From: JAFDYH01 sp049840875
GTDB lineage: Bacteria; Bacteroidota; Bacteroidia; Chitinophagales; Chitinophagaceae
Reading direction: 5' to 3'
Assembly: GCA_049840875.1 (NCBI GenBank)
Contig: JASGJE010000019.1
Coordinates: 1 to 64,000 of the forward strand
DNA length: 64,000 bases
This document shows positions 27,280 to 37,142 of the stretch, in pieces. Positions within the stretch are counted from its first letter, which is position 1. Each line of letters opens with the position of its first letter. The translations under genes and the position numbers were made by a program. Below the pieces are notes generated by a model. The model saw only the letters and a list, made by a program, of their open reading frames with translations. It was not told the DNA's origin and did not search any database.

Positions 27280-28242
27280 TTAATACTTACGGTCTGTAAC
27301 AAAACTGACGAGATCTGTGAGTGCCTTTTTGATTGTAGAGTCGGGAAACTCATCCAGTAAATGCAAAGCTTCTTTTTTGTAAAAATTCATTTTTTCGACA
27401 GCATATTCAATTCCTCCTGATTCAATTACTTTATCAATTACTTCTTTAATTTTTTCTTTTTTATTGTTCTGATTTTTTATGATGTAGATTAATTGTTGCC
27501 TGGTTGCTTTATCTGCATTATTCAACGTATAAATGAGAGGTAAAGTCAGCTTTTTTTCTTTGATATCATTTCCGGTTGGCTTACCGACATTGTCAGAGAA
27601 ATAATCAAACAAATCATCTTTTATCTGAAAGGCGATTCCTACTTTTTCTCCGAAAGACTGCATTTTATCAGCTATAGTTTTATCGCCAGAAGTGGACCAG
27701 GCGCCGGCAGCACAAGCAGAAGCAACCAGTGATGCCGTTTTTGTACGGATAATATCGAAGTAAACAGATTCATCCAGGTTGAGTGTTCTTGATTTCTCCA
27801 TTTGCAACAATTCTCCTTCACTCATTTTACGTACTGCATCGGACAGAATGTGCAATACTTCATAGTCTTTATTGTCAAGAGATAATAATAATCCTTTTGC
27901 CAGGAGGTAATCACCAACCAGTACAGAGACTTTATTTTTCCAAAGTGCGTAAACGGAAAAAAACCCACGCCGTTCCATAGAATCATCCACTACATCATCG
28001 TGAACAAGAGTTGCGGTGTGCAATATTTCTACCAGGGAGGCCGCCCGGTAAGTTGTTTCAGTAACTTCTCCGCAAAGTTTAGCTGACAAAAAGACAAACA
28101 TAGGGCGAAGCTGCTTTCCTTTTCTTTTCACGATATACCGCATTATGCGGTCAAGCATAGGTACATGGCTTCGTGTAGCGTCTTTGAATTTGCCTTCAAA
28201 GACCCTGAGCTCTTTTTCTATTACATCAACTGGTAATTTCAT
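27280..28242 (-). CDS. Polyprenyl diphosphate synthase
   Basis: A 320-residue trans-prenyl synthase, making the side chain of menaquinone or a related quinone. The first Asp-rich motif is LVHDDVVDDSMERRG (82-87 core) and the second is QIKDDLFDYF (209-213 core). KQLRPMFVFLSAKL and GKPTGNDIKEKKLTLPLIY are family signatures. The chain length cannot be read safely. Confidence 0.93.
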   Translation of the reverse strand: MKLPVDVIEKELRVFEGKFKDATRSHVPMLDRIMRYIVKRKGKQLRPMFVFLSAKLCGEVTETTYRAASLVEILHTATLVHDDVVDDSMERRGFFSVYALWKNKVSVLVGDYLLAKGLLLSLDNKDYEVLHILSDAVRKMSEGELLQMEKSRTLNLDESVYFDIIRTKTASLVASACAAGAWSTSGDKTIADKMQSFGEKVGIAFQIKDDLFDYFSDNVGKPTGNDIKEKKLTLPLIYTLNNADKATRQQLIYIIKNQNNKKEKIKEVIDKVIESGGIEYAVEKMNFYKKEALHLLDEFPDSTIKKALTDLVSFVTDRKY

Positions 28243-28365
28243 GTGGAAAAGTGTGGCAATATACTATCAACCCGAGACTAATTAAAAATGAAGTTTTGAT
28301 ATCCAGATATGTTATTAACTAATTGAGAAATAGAGTGGAAAATAGGCTCAATAACAGATAAAAAT

Positions 28366-28395
28366 TTGGTAGTTCTCTGTCATGTCATATTTTTG
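28366..28395 (+). promoter_or_regulatory. Bacteroidota-type promoter of the OmpA gene
   Basis: TTG at 28366-28368 and TATTTTTG at 28388-28395 are separated by 19 bases. This is a full match to the TTG-N19-TAnnTTTG consensus. The ATG follows at 28438. Confidence 0.65.
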
Positions 28396-28437
28396 CTTTT
28401 CGTTAGGACAATGTTTTCATAAAATTAATCCTCAGTT

Positions 28438-30159
28438 ATGGCAAGCAAAAAGTACTCATTTCTGGCAGGTTTGATGTGCCTGTTGGCGTCGGTCGGTTTT
28501 TCTCAGATGGGATCGAGTTACGACGTTAAAGATTCTTCTGTCATTCCAGCAAAGCGAATGCCCCAGCACACGGAGTTTTTAAATGGAACTTATAATTTTC
28601 CTGCTAAGCCCCGCAACCAATGGGAAGTTGGTGTAAAGGTTGGTACATTTACTGTTAGTGGAGATGTACCTGCAGTATTTCCAACACCGGGTTTTGGTCT
28701 GCATATAAGAAAAGCATTTGGATATGTTTTTTCAATGCGTTTAGAATATATGTATGGTATTGGTAAGGGGTTAGATTGGTTACCGAATGAAAATTACAGC
28801 CAGAATTCAGCATGGGTTAAAACCGGTTATTCTGCTCCGATTAGACAGAGTGACGGATCTATAGGTTCAGTTCAATCCTTACCTGAAAATGGTAGTTACC
28901 CAGTTAATGAGCCTATACAATCTGTTTATTATAATTATAAGACACAGGCGCAAGATCTATCTCTGCAAGGCGTTTTTACACTGAATAACATTCGTTTCCA
29001 CAAAGCGAAAACAGGAATAAATCTGTATGGTTTTGCTGGTATTGGAGCAACGATTTATAATACTAAAGTAAACGCGTTGAATTCAGATGGTGTAACTCCT
29101 TACTTTGATCTTTTTAACACCGTGAAGTCAACACCTTCTACTTATAAAAATCGTCGTGAAATCCGTAAGGCTTTACGCAATGGAATGGATAAAAGCTACG
29201 AGACCCCTGCAGAAAGTCAGGGAGATCGTCGTCCTAAATTGTTTGGACAAACGTTCAAACCTTCTGGAACAATCGGTATAGGTGTTGCGATTAAGCTTAG
29301 CAAACGTCTGAATCTTGCTATTGAAGATCGCCAGACATTTATTAAAGATGATTTACTTGATGGACAGCGTTGGCAGGAGCATGCATATGGCGACCCTGTT
29401 CTTACCCGTGATTTTGATACATACAACTTCGGAAGCATTGGTTTAAACATCAATCTTGGTGGAAAAGCTGTTGAGCCATTGTGGTGGCTTAATCCACTCG
29501 ATTATGCCTACAGCGAAATACGCAATCCTCGTTTAATGCGTTTACCAAAACCGGTATTACCTGATAGCGATGGTGATGGTGTTACTGACCAATTCGACCA
29601 GGAGCAAACTCCACAAGGTTGCCCTGTTGATACACATGGCGTAAGCCGCGATACAGATGGTGATGGTGTTCCTGATTGTAAGGATAAAGAACTGGTTACA
29701 CCAACATATTGCCAACCTGTTGATGCTGATGGTGTTGGTAAATGCCCATGCCCTGATTCTACATGTTTCCCTAAAGGTTGGGGTAAGCCAGATTGTTCTG
29801 TTACACTTGGTGCATTACCAAGCGTTAACTTCAAGGAAGGAACAATTAAAATCAGCGACGATGCAAAGGCGCTTTTGGCAAGCATAGGTGCACGTCTTCG
29901 CAACAGTCCTGAGTGTAAAGTTGTTGTTGTTGGCTATTGCTCTTCTAATAAGAGAGAACAACAATTAAGCTGGGATCGTGTAAACGCAGTAATCAATTAC
30001 CTGGTTGAAAAAGAAGGATTAAGCGCAGAACGCTTTATCTTCCAGTACGGTCAGGATGGTGGTGATTGTAACACTGTAGATCTCCGCGCAGCTGGTGAAG
30101 GTGAAGAAGGTCCAAACACAGTACCTGCTCCGCACCCGAACCTGAGAAAGAATAAATAA
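28438..30159 (+). CDS. OmpA family outer-membrane protein with TSP3 repeats
   Basis: A 573-residue envelope protein with a cleavable signal peptide. The N-terminal half looks like an eight-stranded barrel (GVKVGTFTVSGDVPAVF, INLYGFAGIGATIYNTKV). Calcium-binding thrombospondin type 3 units follow, DSDGDGVTDQFD and DTDGDGVPDCKD, then the C-terminal OmpA-like domain. Its usual TDxxG site is replaced by GYCSSNKREQQLSWDRV: the Asp that contacts diaminopimelate is absent and the Arg position is kept. Peptidoglycan binding may therefore be altered. Confidence 0.9.
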   Translation: MASKKYSFLAGLMCLLASVGFSQMGSSYDVKDSSVIPAKRMPQHTEFLNGTYNFPAKPRNQWEVGVKVGTFTVSGDVPAVFPTPGFGLHIRKAFGYVFSMRLEYMYGIGKGLDWLPNENYSQNSAWVKTGYSAPIRQSDGSIGSVQSLPENGSYPVNEPIQSVYYNYKTQAQDLSLQGVFTLNNIRFHKAKTGINLYGFAGIGATIYNTKVNALNSDGVTPYFDLFNTVKSTPSTYKNRREIRKALRNGMDKSYETPAESQGDRRPKLFGQTFKPSGTIGIGVAIKLSKRLNLAIEDRQTFIKDDLLDGQRWQEHAYGDPVLTRDFDTYNFGSIGLNINLGGKAVEPLWWLNPLDYAYSEIRNPRLMRLPKPVLPDSDGDGVTDQFDQEQTPQGCPVDTHGVSRDTDGDGVPDCKDKELVTPTYCQPVDADGVGKCPCPDSTCFPKGWGKPDCSVTLGALPSVNFKEGTIKISDDAKALLASIGARLRNSPECKVVVVGYCSSNKREQQLSWDRVNAVINYLVEKEGLSAERFIFQYGQDGGDCNTVDLRAAGEGEEGPNTVPAPHPNLRKNK

Positions 30160-30186
30160 GAGTTTACTTTTTGCTGATAGGAAAAC

Positions 30187-30218
30187 AAACCCTCCTTTAA
30201 CCGGGAGGGTTTTGTTTT
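30187..30218 (+). terminator. Terminator of the OmpA gene
   Basis: AAACCCTCC (30187-30195) pairs perfectly with GGAGGGTTT (30204-30212) around eight bases, then T-rich TGTTTT. Confidence 0.9.
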
Positions 30219-30314
30219 ATAAGGTTGTCTTTATCAAAACCTTAACGCCTGCATTTTGGCGCTTCATCTTTTTTGAGGAATTTTTGTTCTATTCTGTTAA
30301 CTTTGCGAGCTTTT

Positions 30315-31127
30315 ATGCGGTTATTCTATCTTGTAGCTTTATCGGTTTTGTTGGTTAGTTGTCATGGGATAAATAAGATTTTGAAAAATCCTGATCCCAA
30401 TTACAAACTGCGGATGGCAGAGCAGTACTATGTAAAAAAAGAATACAACTACGCTCAGCAGCTCTTTGAGGATATTATGCCTTTTTTCAAGACAGGAAAG
30501 GAGTTTGAAGACATTTATTACAAGTATGCCTATTGCGCCTATTATCAGCATGACTATCAAAATGCCGAAAACCTTTTCAAAACCTTTTTGGAAATATTTC
30601 CAAACAGTACGCGGTCGGAAGAAATGGACTATATGCATGCCTACTGTTATTATAAGCAGTCACCTAAGGCAGAATTGGATCAAACAAATACCATAAAGGC
30701 AATGGGAATGCTGCAGATTTTTATGAATCAGCATCCGGGATCTGCCAGAAGTAAAGATGCAGCAGATTTGATACAGATTTGCCGGGATAAATTGGAAACA
30801 AAAGACTATCTGAGTGCGCAACTTTATTTCGATATCGGTCAGTTCAGGGCAGCAAGTGTTGCCTTTAATAGTCTGATAAGCTCTTACCCGGAAACGACAA
30901 AAGGCGATGAGTATAAAATGATGAACATTAAATCGTATTACAAATACGCTGAAATGAGCATCGGAGAAAAGAAACCAGAGCGCTATGAGCAGGTTATCGC
31001 CGATTGCAATGATTTTATTGACCGCTACCCGGACAGCAAACTGGTAAAGGAAGCACAACATTATTTGAATCTATCTCAAACTAATATTAAAAACCTAGCA
31101 AATGAGCAGACTAAGACGTCAAATTAG
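30315..31127 (+). CDS. bamD: Outer-membrane assembly lipoprotein BamD
   Basis: A TPR lipoprotein that works with BamA to insert barrel proteins in the outer membrane. The signal MRLFYLVALSVLLVSCHG fixes the start at 30315, although the frame opens at 30273. TPR units include AEQYYVKKEYNYAQQLFEDI, YCAYYQHDYQNAENLFKTFL and DIGQFRAASVAFNSLI. It overlaps rpoZ by 26 bp and is the first gene of the bamD-rpoZ-coaBC-porD group. Confidence 0.92.
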   Translation: MRLFYLVALSVLLVSCHGINKILKNPDPNYKLRMAEQYYVKKEYNYAQQLFEDIMPFFKTGKEFEDIYYKYAYCAYYQHDYQNAENLFKTFLEIFPNSTRSEEMDYMHAYCYYKQSPKAELDQTNTIKAMGMLQIFMNQHPGSARSKDAADLIQICRDKLETKDYLSAQLYFDIGQFRAASVAFNSLISSYPETTKGDEYKMMNIKSYYKYAEMSIGEKKPERYEQVIADCNDFIDRYPDSKLVKEAQHYLNLSQTNIKNLANEQTKTSN

Positions 31128-31443
31128 CTCGGGAACAAACAATACAGTTGAAACCCGCAATCTTGCTGACATCAAGCACAAAACTGGTAACTTGTATCAG
31201 TCTATTGCAATAGTGGCGAAAAGAGCAAACCAGATCAATATTTCGATAAAAGAAGAATTACATAACAAGCTCGACGAGTTTGCAAGTCATACTGATAGCC
31301 TTGAAGAGATTCACGAGAACAAGGAGCAGATTGAAATTTCAAGGGCTTATGAGCGTATGCCAAACCCATCATTATTGGCAACACAGGAGTTTATGGAAGA
31401 CAAAGTTTACTTCCGTAAAGGGGAAGATGAACTTTTCAGTTAA
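31102..31443 (+). CDS. rpoZ: RNA polymerase omega subunit
   Basis: A 113-residue protein of the omega/RPB6 superfamily, with the Bacteroidota version of the fold: NLADIKHKTGNLYQSIAIVAKRANQI, then EEIHENKEQIEISRAYERMPNPS. It stabilises the polymerase. It overlaps bamD by 26 bp and ends at a strong terminator. Confidence 0.9.
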   Translation: MSRLRRQISSGTNNTVETRNLADIKHKTGNLYQSIAIVAKRANQINISIKEELHNKLDEFASHTDSLEEIHENKEQIEISRAYERMPNPSLLATQEFMEDKVYFRKGEDELFS

Positions 31444-31467
31444 TTCTTTTTTGAAAAAATTACATAT

Positions 31468-31495
31468 AGCGATCCAAACTGAGGATCGCTTTTTT
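31468..31495 (+). terminator. Terminator after rpoZ
   Basis: AGCGATCC (31468-31475) pairs perfectly with GGATCGCT (31483-31490) around seven bases, followed by Ts. A TATTTTTG box at 31555-31562 lies just before coaBC and suggests a new promoter. Confidence 0.9.
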
Positions 31496-31577
31496 ATTGC
31501 TGGTGATTTTGAACTGTTCATTTCATAGTGTAAGTCCTGTTTGGGGATTAATGTTATTTTTGATAACCTGAATAACT

Positions 31578-32774
31578 ATGCTTAACGGCAAAAGAATATT
31601 AATTGGAGTTACCGGAAGTATTGCAGCCTATAAATCCATTCTATTGGTGAGGTTACTAATAAAGGCTGGCGCCGAGGTAAAGGTTATTATGACTCCGGCT
31701 GCTAAAGATTTTGTGTCCCCGCTTACACTTTCCACATTATCAAAAAATCCTGTTTTAGTAGATCTTTTTGATGAAAATTCCTGGGCAAATCATGTAATGC
31801 TCGGGCGTTGGGCCGATTTAATGATCATCGCACCGTTGAGTTGTAACACGTTGGCCAAAATGGCCCACGGCCTTTGTGACAATCTTTTGCTTGCTACTTA
31901 TCTTTCTGCAACTTGTCCCGTAGTAGCGGCTCCAGCCATGGATGAAGACATGTGGCATCATGGCTCCGTTAAAGAAAATCTGTCGAAGATCGATTCGTAT
32001 GGCGTAAAAGTAATCCCGGTAGAGAAAGGCGAACTGGCTAGTGGTTTGTTTGGAGACGGAAGAATGGCCGAACCAGATTCCATTCTGCAGTATATCAGTG
32101 AACATTTTTTTTTTACAAAGCTCCTAAAGGGTAAAAAAGCTTTTGTCTCCGGCGGACCAACATACGAACCGCTCGATCCTGTTCGTTTTATTGGCAATCA
32201 TTCTTCAGGGAAAATGGGGTTTGAAGTAGCAAGAGAATTGTATAACAGAGGAGCAGAGACAACTTTGATTATGGGTCCTACTCAACTCAGTTTTCCTACG
32301 AACGGGATGAAATTAGTAAAGGTAAATACTGCTGAAGAAATGTATAACGCCTGTAGCAGTTCTTTTCAACAGGCAGACATTGGTGTGATGACTGCCGCAG
32401 TAGCAGATTACAGGCCCGCAGTAAAAGCCGACCAAAAAATTAAGAAGACGGAAGATAATTTCTCAATTGAATTGATTAAAACAAAAGATATTCTGCAATC
32501 TCTTGGTGCGCAAAAAAAAGAAGGACAGGTATTGGTAGGTTTCGCGTTGGAAACAAACAATGAAAAAGAATATGCACTTTCAAAACTCAAAAAGAAGAAT
32601 ATCGATATGATCGTGATGAATTCATTGAGAGATAAAGGTGCGGCATTTGGGTACGATACAAACAGAGTTACCATTTTTGAAAAGAACGGCCAGGAATTTT
32701 CTTTTGAAACAAAATCGAAGCGTGAGGTAGCGAAAGATATCGTTGATACAATAATCCGTTTACATTATGCGTAA
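31578..32774 (+). CDS. coaBC: Bifunctional phosphopantothenoylcysteine decarboxylase/synthetase
   Basis: A 398-residue coenzyme A biosynthesis enzyme. The N-terminal flavin decarboxylase (CoaC) has GVTGSIAAYKS, NHVMLGRWADLMIIAPLSCNT and VVAAPAMDEDMWHH. The C-terminal ligase (CoaB) has VSGGPTYEPLDPVRFIGNHSSGKMG and VADYRP. Its stop overlaps the porD start by 8 bp. Confidence 0.96.
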   Translation: MLNGKRILIGVTGSIAAYKSILLVRLLIKAGAEVKVIMTPAAKDFVSPLTLSTLSKNPVLVDLFDENSWANHVMLGRWADLMIIAPLSCNTLAKMAHGLCDNLLLATYLSATCPVVAAPAMDEDMWHHGSVKENLSKIDSYGVKVIPVEKGELASGLFGDGRMAEPDSILQYISEHFFFTKLLKGKKAFVSGGPTYEPLDPVRFIGNHSSGKMGFEVARELYNRGAETTLIMGPTQLSFPTNGMKLVKVNTAEEMYNACSSSFQQADIGVMTAAVADYRPAVKADQKIKKTEDNFSIELIKTKDILQSLGAQKKEGQVLVGFALETNNEKEYALSKLKKKNIDMIVMNSLRDKGAAFGYDTNRVTIFEKNGQEFSFETKSKREVAKDIVDTIIRLHYA

Positions 32775-33679
32775 ATTTTTCTTTACTCTTGTTTTTCTGC
32801 TTTCAATTGCCGCAGTAAATGCACAGGAATTGCAGGCTCGGGTTACAATTGTGAGTAGCCAGATCAGCTCACAGGTTGATAAAAAAATATTTCAGACACT
32901 TCAAACGGCCCTCAACAATTTTTTAAATAACCGGAAGTGGAACCGGTGACAATTTTCAACCAAACGAAAGAATTCAATGTAATTTTTTGCTTACGTTAAG
33001 CAAGGCAATTGGAGATAATACATATCAGGGAACCTTGGCAGTTCAGGCGGCAAGACCCATTTACAATACTTCTTATCAATCACCATTGATTAATTTTCTG
33101 GATGACAATATAAGTTTCAAGTATACAGAATTTCAGCCTGTAGAGTTTAATGAAAACAGGATACAGGGAAATGATCCAATAGAAGCAAATCTAAGTGCAG
33201 TGCTGGCATATTATGTTTATACAATTCTTGGATTTGATTATGATTCTTTTTCAAGAGGAAGCGGTGATCCATATTTTGAAAAAGCATATAATATTGTCAC
33301 CAATGCACCGGAAGGAAAAGACATAGTAGGATGGAAACCATTTGACGGCGTGAGAAACAGGTACTATTTAGCCGAGAATCTTAATAATAATAAATTCAAA
33401 CTCATTCATGATGCGATTTATTCTTACTATCGCAGCGGCATGGATATCTTTTTTGAAAATGAAGACGAAGGTAGAAACGGAGTTTTAAACAGTATCAATT
33501 TTTTGAACACCTTAAATCTCGAAAACCCTAATTCAATGCTTATCCAATTCTTTTTCCAGGGAAAAGCAACAGAATTATCGAAAATTTTCAGCAAAGCCCA
33601 GCCAGACTTAAAGAACCGGGCTAAAGATATGCTGACAAAGCTCGACGTTGCAAATACAACACTTTATAAAAGCATGTAA
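32767..33679 (+). CDS. porD: Type IX secretion protein PorD (DUF4835), frame broken by one base
   Basis: PorD is a periplasmic protein needed for type IX secretion. The signal peptide (MRKFFFTLVFLLSIAAVNAQE) and the first 60 residues read from 32767. The rest continues in another frame to 33679 (TGDNFQPNERIQCNFLLTLSKA, LINFLDDNISFKYTEFQPV, FYGFDYDSF-like VLGFDYDSFSRG). The break is one extra A at 32941-32942: removing it turns KWNR-stop into KWTGDNF. The total of about 303 residues is normal. It overlaps coaBC by 8 bp. Confidence 0.88.
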
Positions 33680-33712
33680 ATTTATTTGCTGATAGCATGA
33701 AACTTTCTGTGG

Positions 33713-34126
33713 ATGAATAAAACAATACTGGTGAAAGCAATTCTTTTTTTATCGATTTTATTTATAGTTTCCTGTTCTTCGAATAATTCAATTCCGAAAA
33801 ATGTAATTCAGCCGCCGGCGATGAGCGCATTAATGTGGGATTTAATGCGAGCTGATGAATTTGTATCAAATTTTCAACGAAAAGATTCAAGCCATACTTT
33901 TAAAGATAAAAGCACTTTTTTGTATGAGGAAGTTTTTAAGATTCATCATACGGATAAAGCACAGTTTGAAAAAAGTATAAGTTTTTATAAGCTACACCCG
34001 GATATGTTTAAGACTGTCGTTGATTCATTGGAAAAAAAGAAATCTTCTGCTATGACTGAATCATACAGGCCTTCTAAACTTCCTGATTCGCTGCGGGCCA
34101 AAGTAAAGCACCTTCCTGCGAAATAA
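33713..34126 (+). CDS. DUF4296 lipoprotein
   Basis: A 137-residue lipoprotein (signal ending in LFIVSCSS) with the DUF4296 elements MSALMWDLMRADEF and FEKSISFYKLHPDMF. Function is unknown. It follows porD by 33 bp, so it is probably cotranscribed. Confidence 0.8.
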   Translation: MNKTILVKAILFLSILFIVSCSSNNSIPKNVIQPPAMSALMWDLMRADEFVSNFQRKDSSHTFKDKSTFLYEEVFKIHHTDKAQFEKSISFYKLHPDMFKTVVDSLEKKKSSAMTESYRPSKLPDSLRAKVKHLPAK

Positions 34127-34175
34127 TCTTTTTGTTAAGACGGTATTCTTAATTTTATAACCTTAAATGCAGGTT

Positions 34176-34880
34176 ATGAATAAAGTTGTGCCTAATGCGG
34201 ATGCGGCAATTCATGATATCACCGACAATTCGGTATTGATGCTTGGAGGATTTGGTCTCTGCGGCATTCCTGAAAATTCAATAGCAGCGTTGGTCAGGAA
34301 AGGAATTAAGAACCTTACTTGCATCTCCAATAATGCAGGTGTAGATGACTTTGGTCTTGGATTGTTGTTAAAGACAAGGCAGATAAAAAAGATGATCAGT
34401 TCTTATGTCGGTGAAAACGCGGAATTTGAACGACAATTGTTAAATGGAGAATTAGAAGTTGATTTGATTCCGCAAGGCACACTCGCAACACGCATTCAAA
34501 TGGCGGGAATGGGAATTCCTGCTTTTTACACACCGGCCGGATATGGAACAGAAATAGCCAATGGAAAGGAAACACGGGAGTTCAATGGGAAAATGTATTT
34601 AATGGAACACGCATTGCATGCAAAATTCGCAATCGTTAAAGCATGGAAAGGTGACAGATATGGTAACTTGTTGTTTCGAAAAACGACAAGAAATTTTTCA
34701 ACCTCAATGGCGAAGGCAGGAAATATAACAATTGCAGAAGTGGAGCATCTCGTTGAACCTGGTGAAATTGAACCCGATCAGGTTCATGTTGCCGGCATTT
34801 ATGTACACAGGGTTTTCCAGGGGAATAATTATGAAAAAAGAATTGAAAGAAAAACAATAGCACTGCAATCGAAAAGCTGA
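34176..34880 (+). CDS. scoA: 3-oxoacid CoA-transferase, subunit A
   Basis: The alpha subunit of succinyl-CoA:3-ketoacid (or acetate/butyrate type) CoA transferase, about 234 residues. The CoA-binding motif is LMLGGFGLCGIPEN, and YVGENAEFERQLLNGELEV and PAFYTPAGYGTE are family signatures. The open frame begins at 34167 (MQVMNK), and Met4 at 34176 is a normal start. It is followed 41 bp later by subunit B. Confidence 0.92.
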   Translation: MNKVVPNADAAIHDITDNSVLMLGGFGLCGIPENSIAALVRKGIKNLTCISNNAGVDDFGLGLLLKTRQIKKMISSYVGENAEFERQLLNGELEVDLIPQGTLATRIQMAGMGIPAFYTPAGYGTEIANGKETREFNGKMYLMEHALHAKFAIVKAWKGDRYGNLLFRKTTRNFSTSMAKAGNITIAEVEHLVEPGEIEPDQVHVAGIYVHRVFQGNNYEKRIERKTIALQSKS

Positions 34881-34921
34881 TACGGATCTTATGTATTTAG
34901 TAACGATAAAGAGTTTCTAAA

Positions 34922-35578
34922 ATGGCACTCGACAAATATGGCATTGCAAAGCGGATAGCACAAGAACTAAGAGATGGCATGTACGTTAATCTTGGTATTG
35001 GCATTCCAACGTTGGTGGCAAATTTCATTCCCGATGGGATCAGTATAATGTTGCAGAGCGAAAATGGACTGCTGGGGATCGGACCTTATCCTTCAGAAGA
35101 TAACATTGATGCAGATCTTATCAACGCAGGGAAAGAAACTGTTACTGTAATTCCTGGAGGTGTTTTTTTTGATAGCGCTGAAAGTTTTGGAATGATCAGA
35201 GCAGGAAAGGTAGATCTCACTGTACTTGGTGCAATGGAAGTAAGTGACAATGGCGATATAGCGAATTGGAAAATACCGGGCAAAATGGTGAAGGGGATGG
35301 GTGGTGCAATGGATCTTGTTGCCAGTGCGAGAAATATCATCGTTGCGATGATGCACACCAATCCAAAAGGCGAATCAAAATTATTGCCTGCGTGCACATT
35401 GCCGCTAACAGGAATTAATTGCGTTAAGAAAGTAGTTACTGAACTTGCTGTATTAGATGTAACGCCGAATGGTTTCAGGCTACTGGAACGTGCCCCTGGT
35501 GTAAGTGTGGAAGAAATAAAGACAAAGACAGCCGGGCGATTAATTATAGAGGGAGAAATTTCTGAAATGAAGCTTTGA
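34922..35578 (+). CDS. scoB: 3-oxoacid CoA-transferase, subunit B
   Basis: The 218-residue beta subunit carrying the catalytic glutamate. The active-site motif SENGLLGIGPYP puts it at Glu47. NLGIGIPTLVANFIPD and GAMEVSDNGDIANWKIPGK follow. The enzyme lets the cell use acetoacetate and related acids by CoA transfer. Confidence 0.93.
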   Translation: MALDKYGIAKRIAQELRDGMYVNLGIGIPTLVANFIPDGISIMLQSENGLLGIGPYPSEDNIDADLINAGKETVTVIPGGVFFDSAESFGMIRAGKVDLTVLGAMEVSDNGDIANWKIPGKMVKGMGGAMDLVASARNIIVAMMHTNPKGESKLLPACTLPLTGINCVKKVVTELAVLDVTPNGFRLLERAPGVSVEEIKTKTAGRLIIEGEISEMKL

Positions 35579-35603
35579 CCCAGGCTTTATAAAAAAAGGT
35601 GAA

Positions 35604-36254
35604 TTAATCAATTAGGTTGTTTTTTACCGCAAAGAAAACAAGACCTGCTGTATTCTTGCTTCCAAAGCGCTCCATTAAACGATCTTTTATAGCTTCAACA
35701 GTCCTCGGGCTGATTTCCATTTTTTGCGCAATTTCTTGCGCAGTGAATTCCATACATATAAAACGCAACACGTCTTTTTCTTTATCGCTTAAGGTGATCT
35801 CGCTGTTCAAAGAAGGAATTACTTTTTGCCGTGCATGCGATCTTTTTAATAAAACACGATTGACAAAATTATTCAGATAGTAACCCTTTTCATACACTTC
35901 CATAATCGCACGCCTTATTTCCTGGGGCTCCGCATTTTTTAATAAATAACCGTTAGCGCCATTTTCCATCAAATGATAAACAAAACGTTCATCTTCATAC
36001 ATGCTCAGCACGATAACATACATTTTCGGGTATTGTTTACTGACGGCTTTTGTCGTTTCAATTCCGTCTTTCTGAGGCATACGAAGATCCATCAGCACTA
36101 CATCAGGCATTGCATCGGGTAATCCTTTTAATAGTTCTTCTCCATTCTCCGCCTCTAATACAAATTTTATATTCGTAAACGGTCTGAGTGAAAGAATAAC
36201 CCCCTTTCGAAATATTTTATGATCGTCGGCTATCGCAACCTTGATTATTCCCAT
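35604..36254 (-). CDS. NarL/FixJ-type response regulator
   Basis: A 216-residue regulator. The receiver has ADDHKIF and the phospho-Asp in VVLMDLRMP. The C-terminal LuxR-type helix-turn-helix is LSDKEKDVLRFICMEFTAQEIAQKMEIS with SPRTVEAIKDRLMERFGS. The partner kinase is directly upstream (32 bp gap), so the pair is one two-component system. Confidence 0.93.
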   Translation of the reverse strand: MGIIKVAIADDHKIFRKGVILSLRPFTNIKFVLEAENGEELLKGLPDAMPDVVLMDLRMPQKDGIETTKAVSKQYPKMYVIVLSMYEDERFVYHLMENGANGYLLKNAEPQEIRRAIMEVYEKGYYLNNFVNRVLLKRSHARQKVIPSLNSEITLSDKEKDVLRFICMEFTAQEIAQKMEISPRTVEAIKDRLMERFGSKNTAGLVFFAVKNNLID

Positions 36255-36286
36255 AGTTATCAGATGTTGGATAAAGTTAGTGTTTA

Positions 36287-37117
36287 TTACGATCCATATG
36301 GATCTTCTCTCGGCAATTCAAGCGTCACCTTATAATAGGTCTGCGAAATATCTTTTTCGAAACTGATACTTCCCTGCAATACTCCCATACGGCTTGTGAT
36401 ATTTTTCAAACCGAGACCAGCAGCACTCTTTGTGAGTTTATCGAAATCAGCTTGCTCTAATCCACGGCCATCATGATGTATTCTGAGATAAAATTTATCA
36501 CCATGCACATTTTGTGTAAGATGAATGAAACTGGAATTACTATGCTTCAGAATATTATTCACTAATTCCTGTATGATACGGAAAATGATTAGCTCCTTTT
36601 CCGGTTTTAAACGATCGCGGTATTCATGAAAACGACTGCTTGCATTCAATGTGCCAGAGCCGCTTATCTTCTGAAACAAATCGTTTACTGCAGATTCAAG
36701 ACCAAAGTTTTTAAGGGTTGGCGGCATCAAACTATGGCTGATATTACGAACAAGTTGAATCGTATCATCAATAATTTGACGAGCCTGGAAGATGGCTTGC
36801 AATTGCGTTACCTTATCCTGGTTTACCAGGTTTTCGTTCAGATACAATCTTGCGGTAGCCAATAGAGGCCCCGCATCGTCATGTAAATCTGCAGCGAGAC
36901 GTTGTCGTTCTTCTTCCTGCAATTTGATCGAAGCTTTCAATAATAGTTTTTGCTGTTCCTGTTCCATTTCCTGCAGTCGCATCTGGTAACGGATTACGCG
37001 GCGCTGATGAAAAATAATGAAGAGGATCAGGCTGATGGTAAGCACTAACATGCCCAAAGTGCCGAGAAAGAGCACGATGGAAACGTTAGAAAAGCTATTG
37101 GCCTGAAGTAAGTACAT
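36287..37117 (-). CDS. NarX-type sensor histidine kinase
   Basis: A 276-residue kinase. One membrane helix lies near 15-37 (VLFLGTLGMLVLTISLILFII). The HisKA_3 dimerisation box is LAADLHDDAGPLLATARLYL. The ATPase part has QELVNNILKHSNSSF, HHDGRGLEQAD and GLGLKNITSRM. No sizeable periplasmic domain is present, so sensing must be through the membrane or cytoplasm. The membrane protein gene next upstream is a possible input partner. Confidence 0.9.
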   Translation of the reverse strand: MYLLQANSFSNVSIVLFLGTLGMLVLTISLILFIIFHQRRVIRYQMRLQEMEQEQQKLLLKASIKLQEEERQRLAADLHDDAGPLLATARLYLNENLVNQDKVTQLQAIFQARQIIDDTIQLVRNISHSLMPPTLKNFGLESAVNDLFQKISGSGTLNASSRFHEYRDRLKPEKELIIFRIIQELVNNILKHSNSSFIHLTQNVHGDKFYLRIHHDGRGLEQADFDKLTKSAAGLGLKNITSRMGVLQGSISFEKDISQTYYKVTLELPREDPYGS

Positions 37118-37142
37118 AATGGGTTGTAATATAGGTTAGTGG

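Noticed and set aside
29508..29903. 131-residue minus frame
   Set aside because: Shadow of the OmpA gene; Ser/Pro-rich with no domain.
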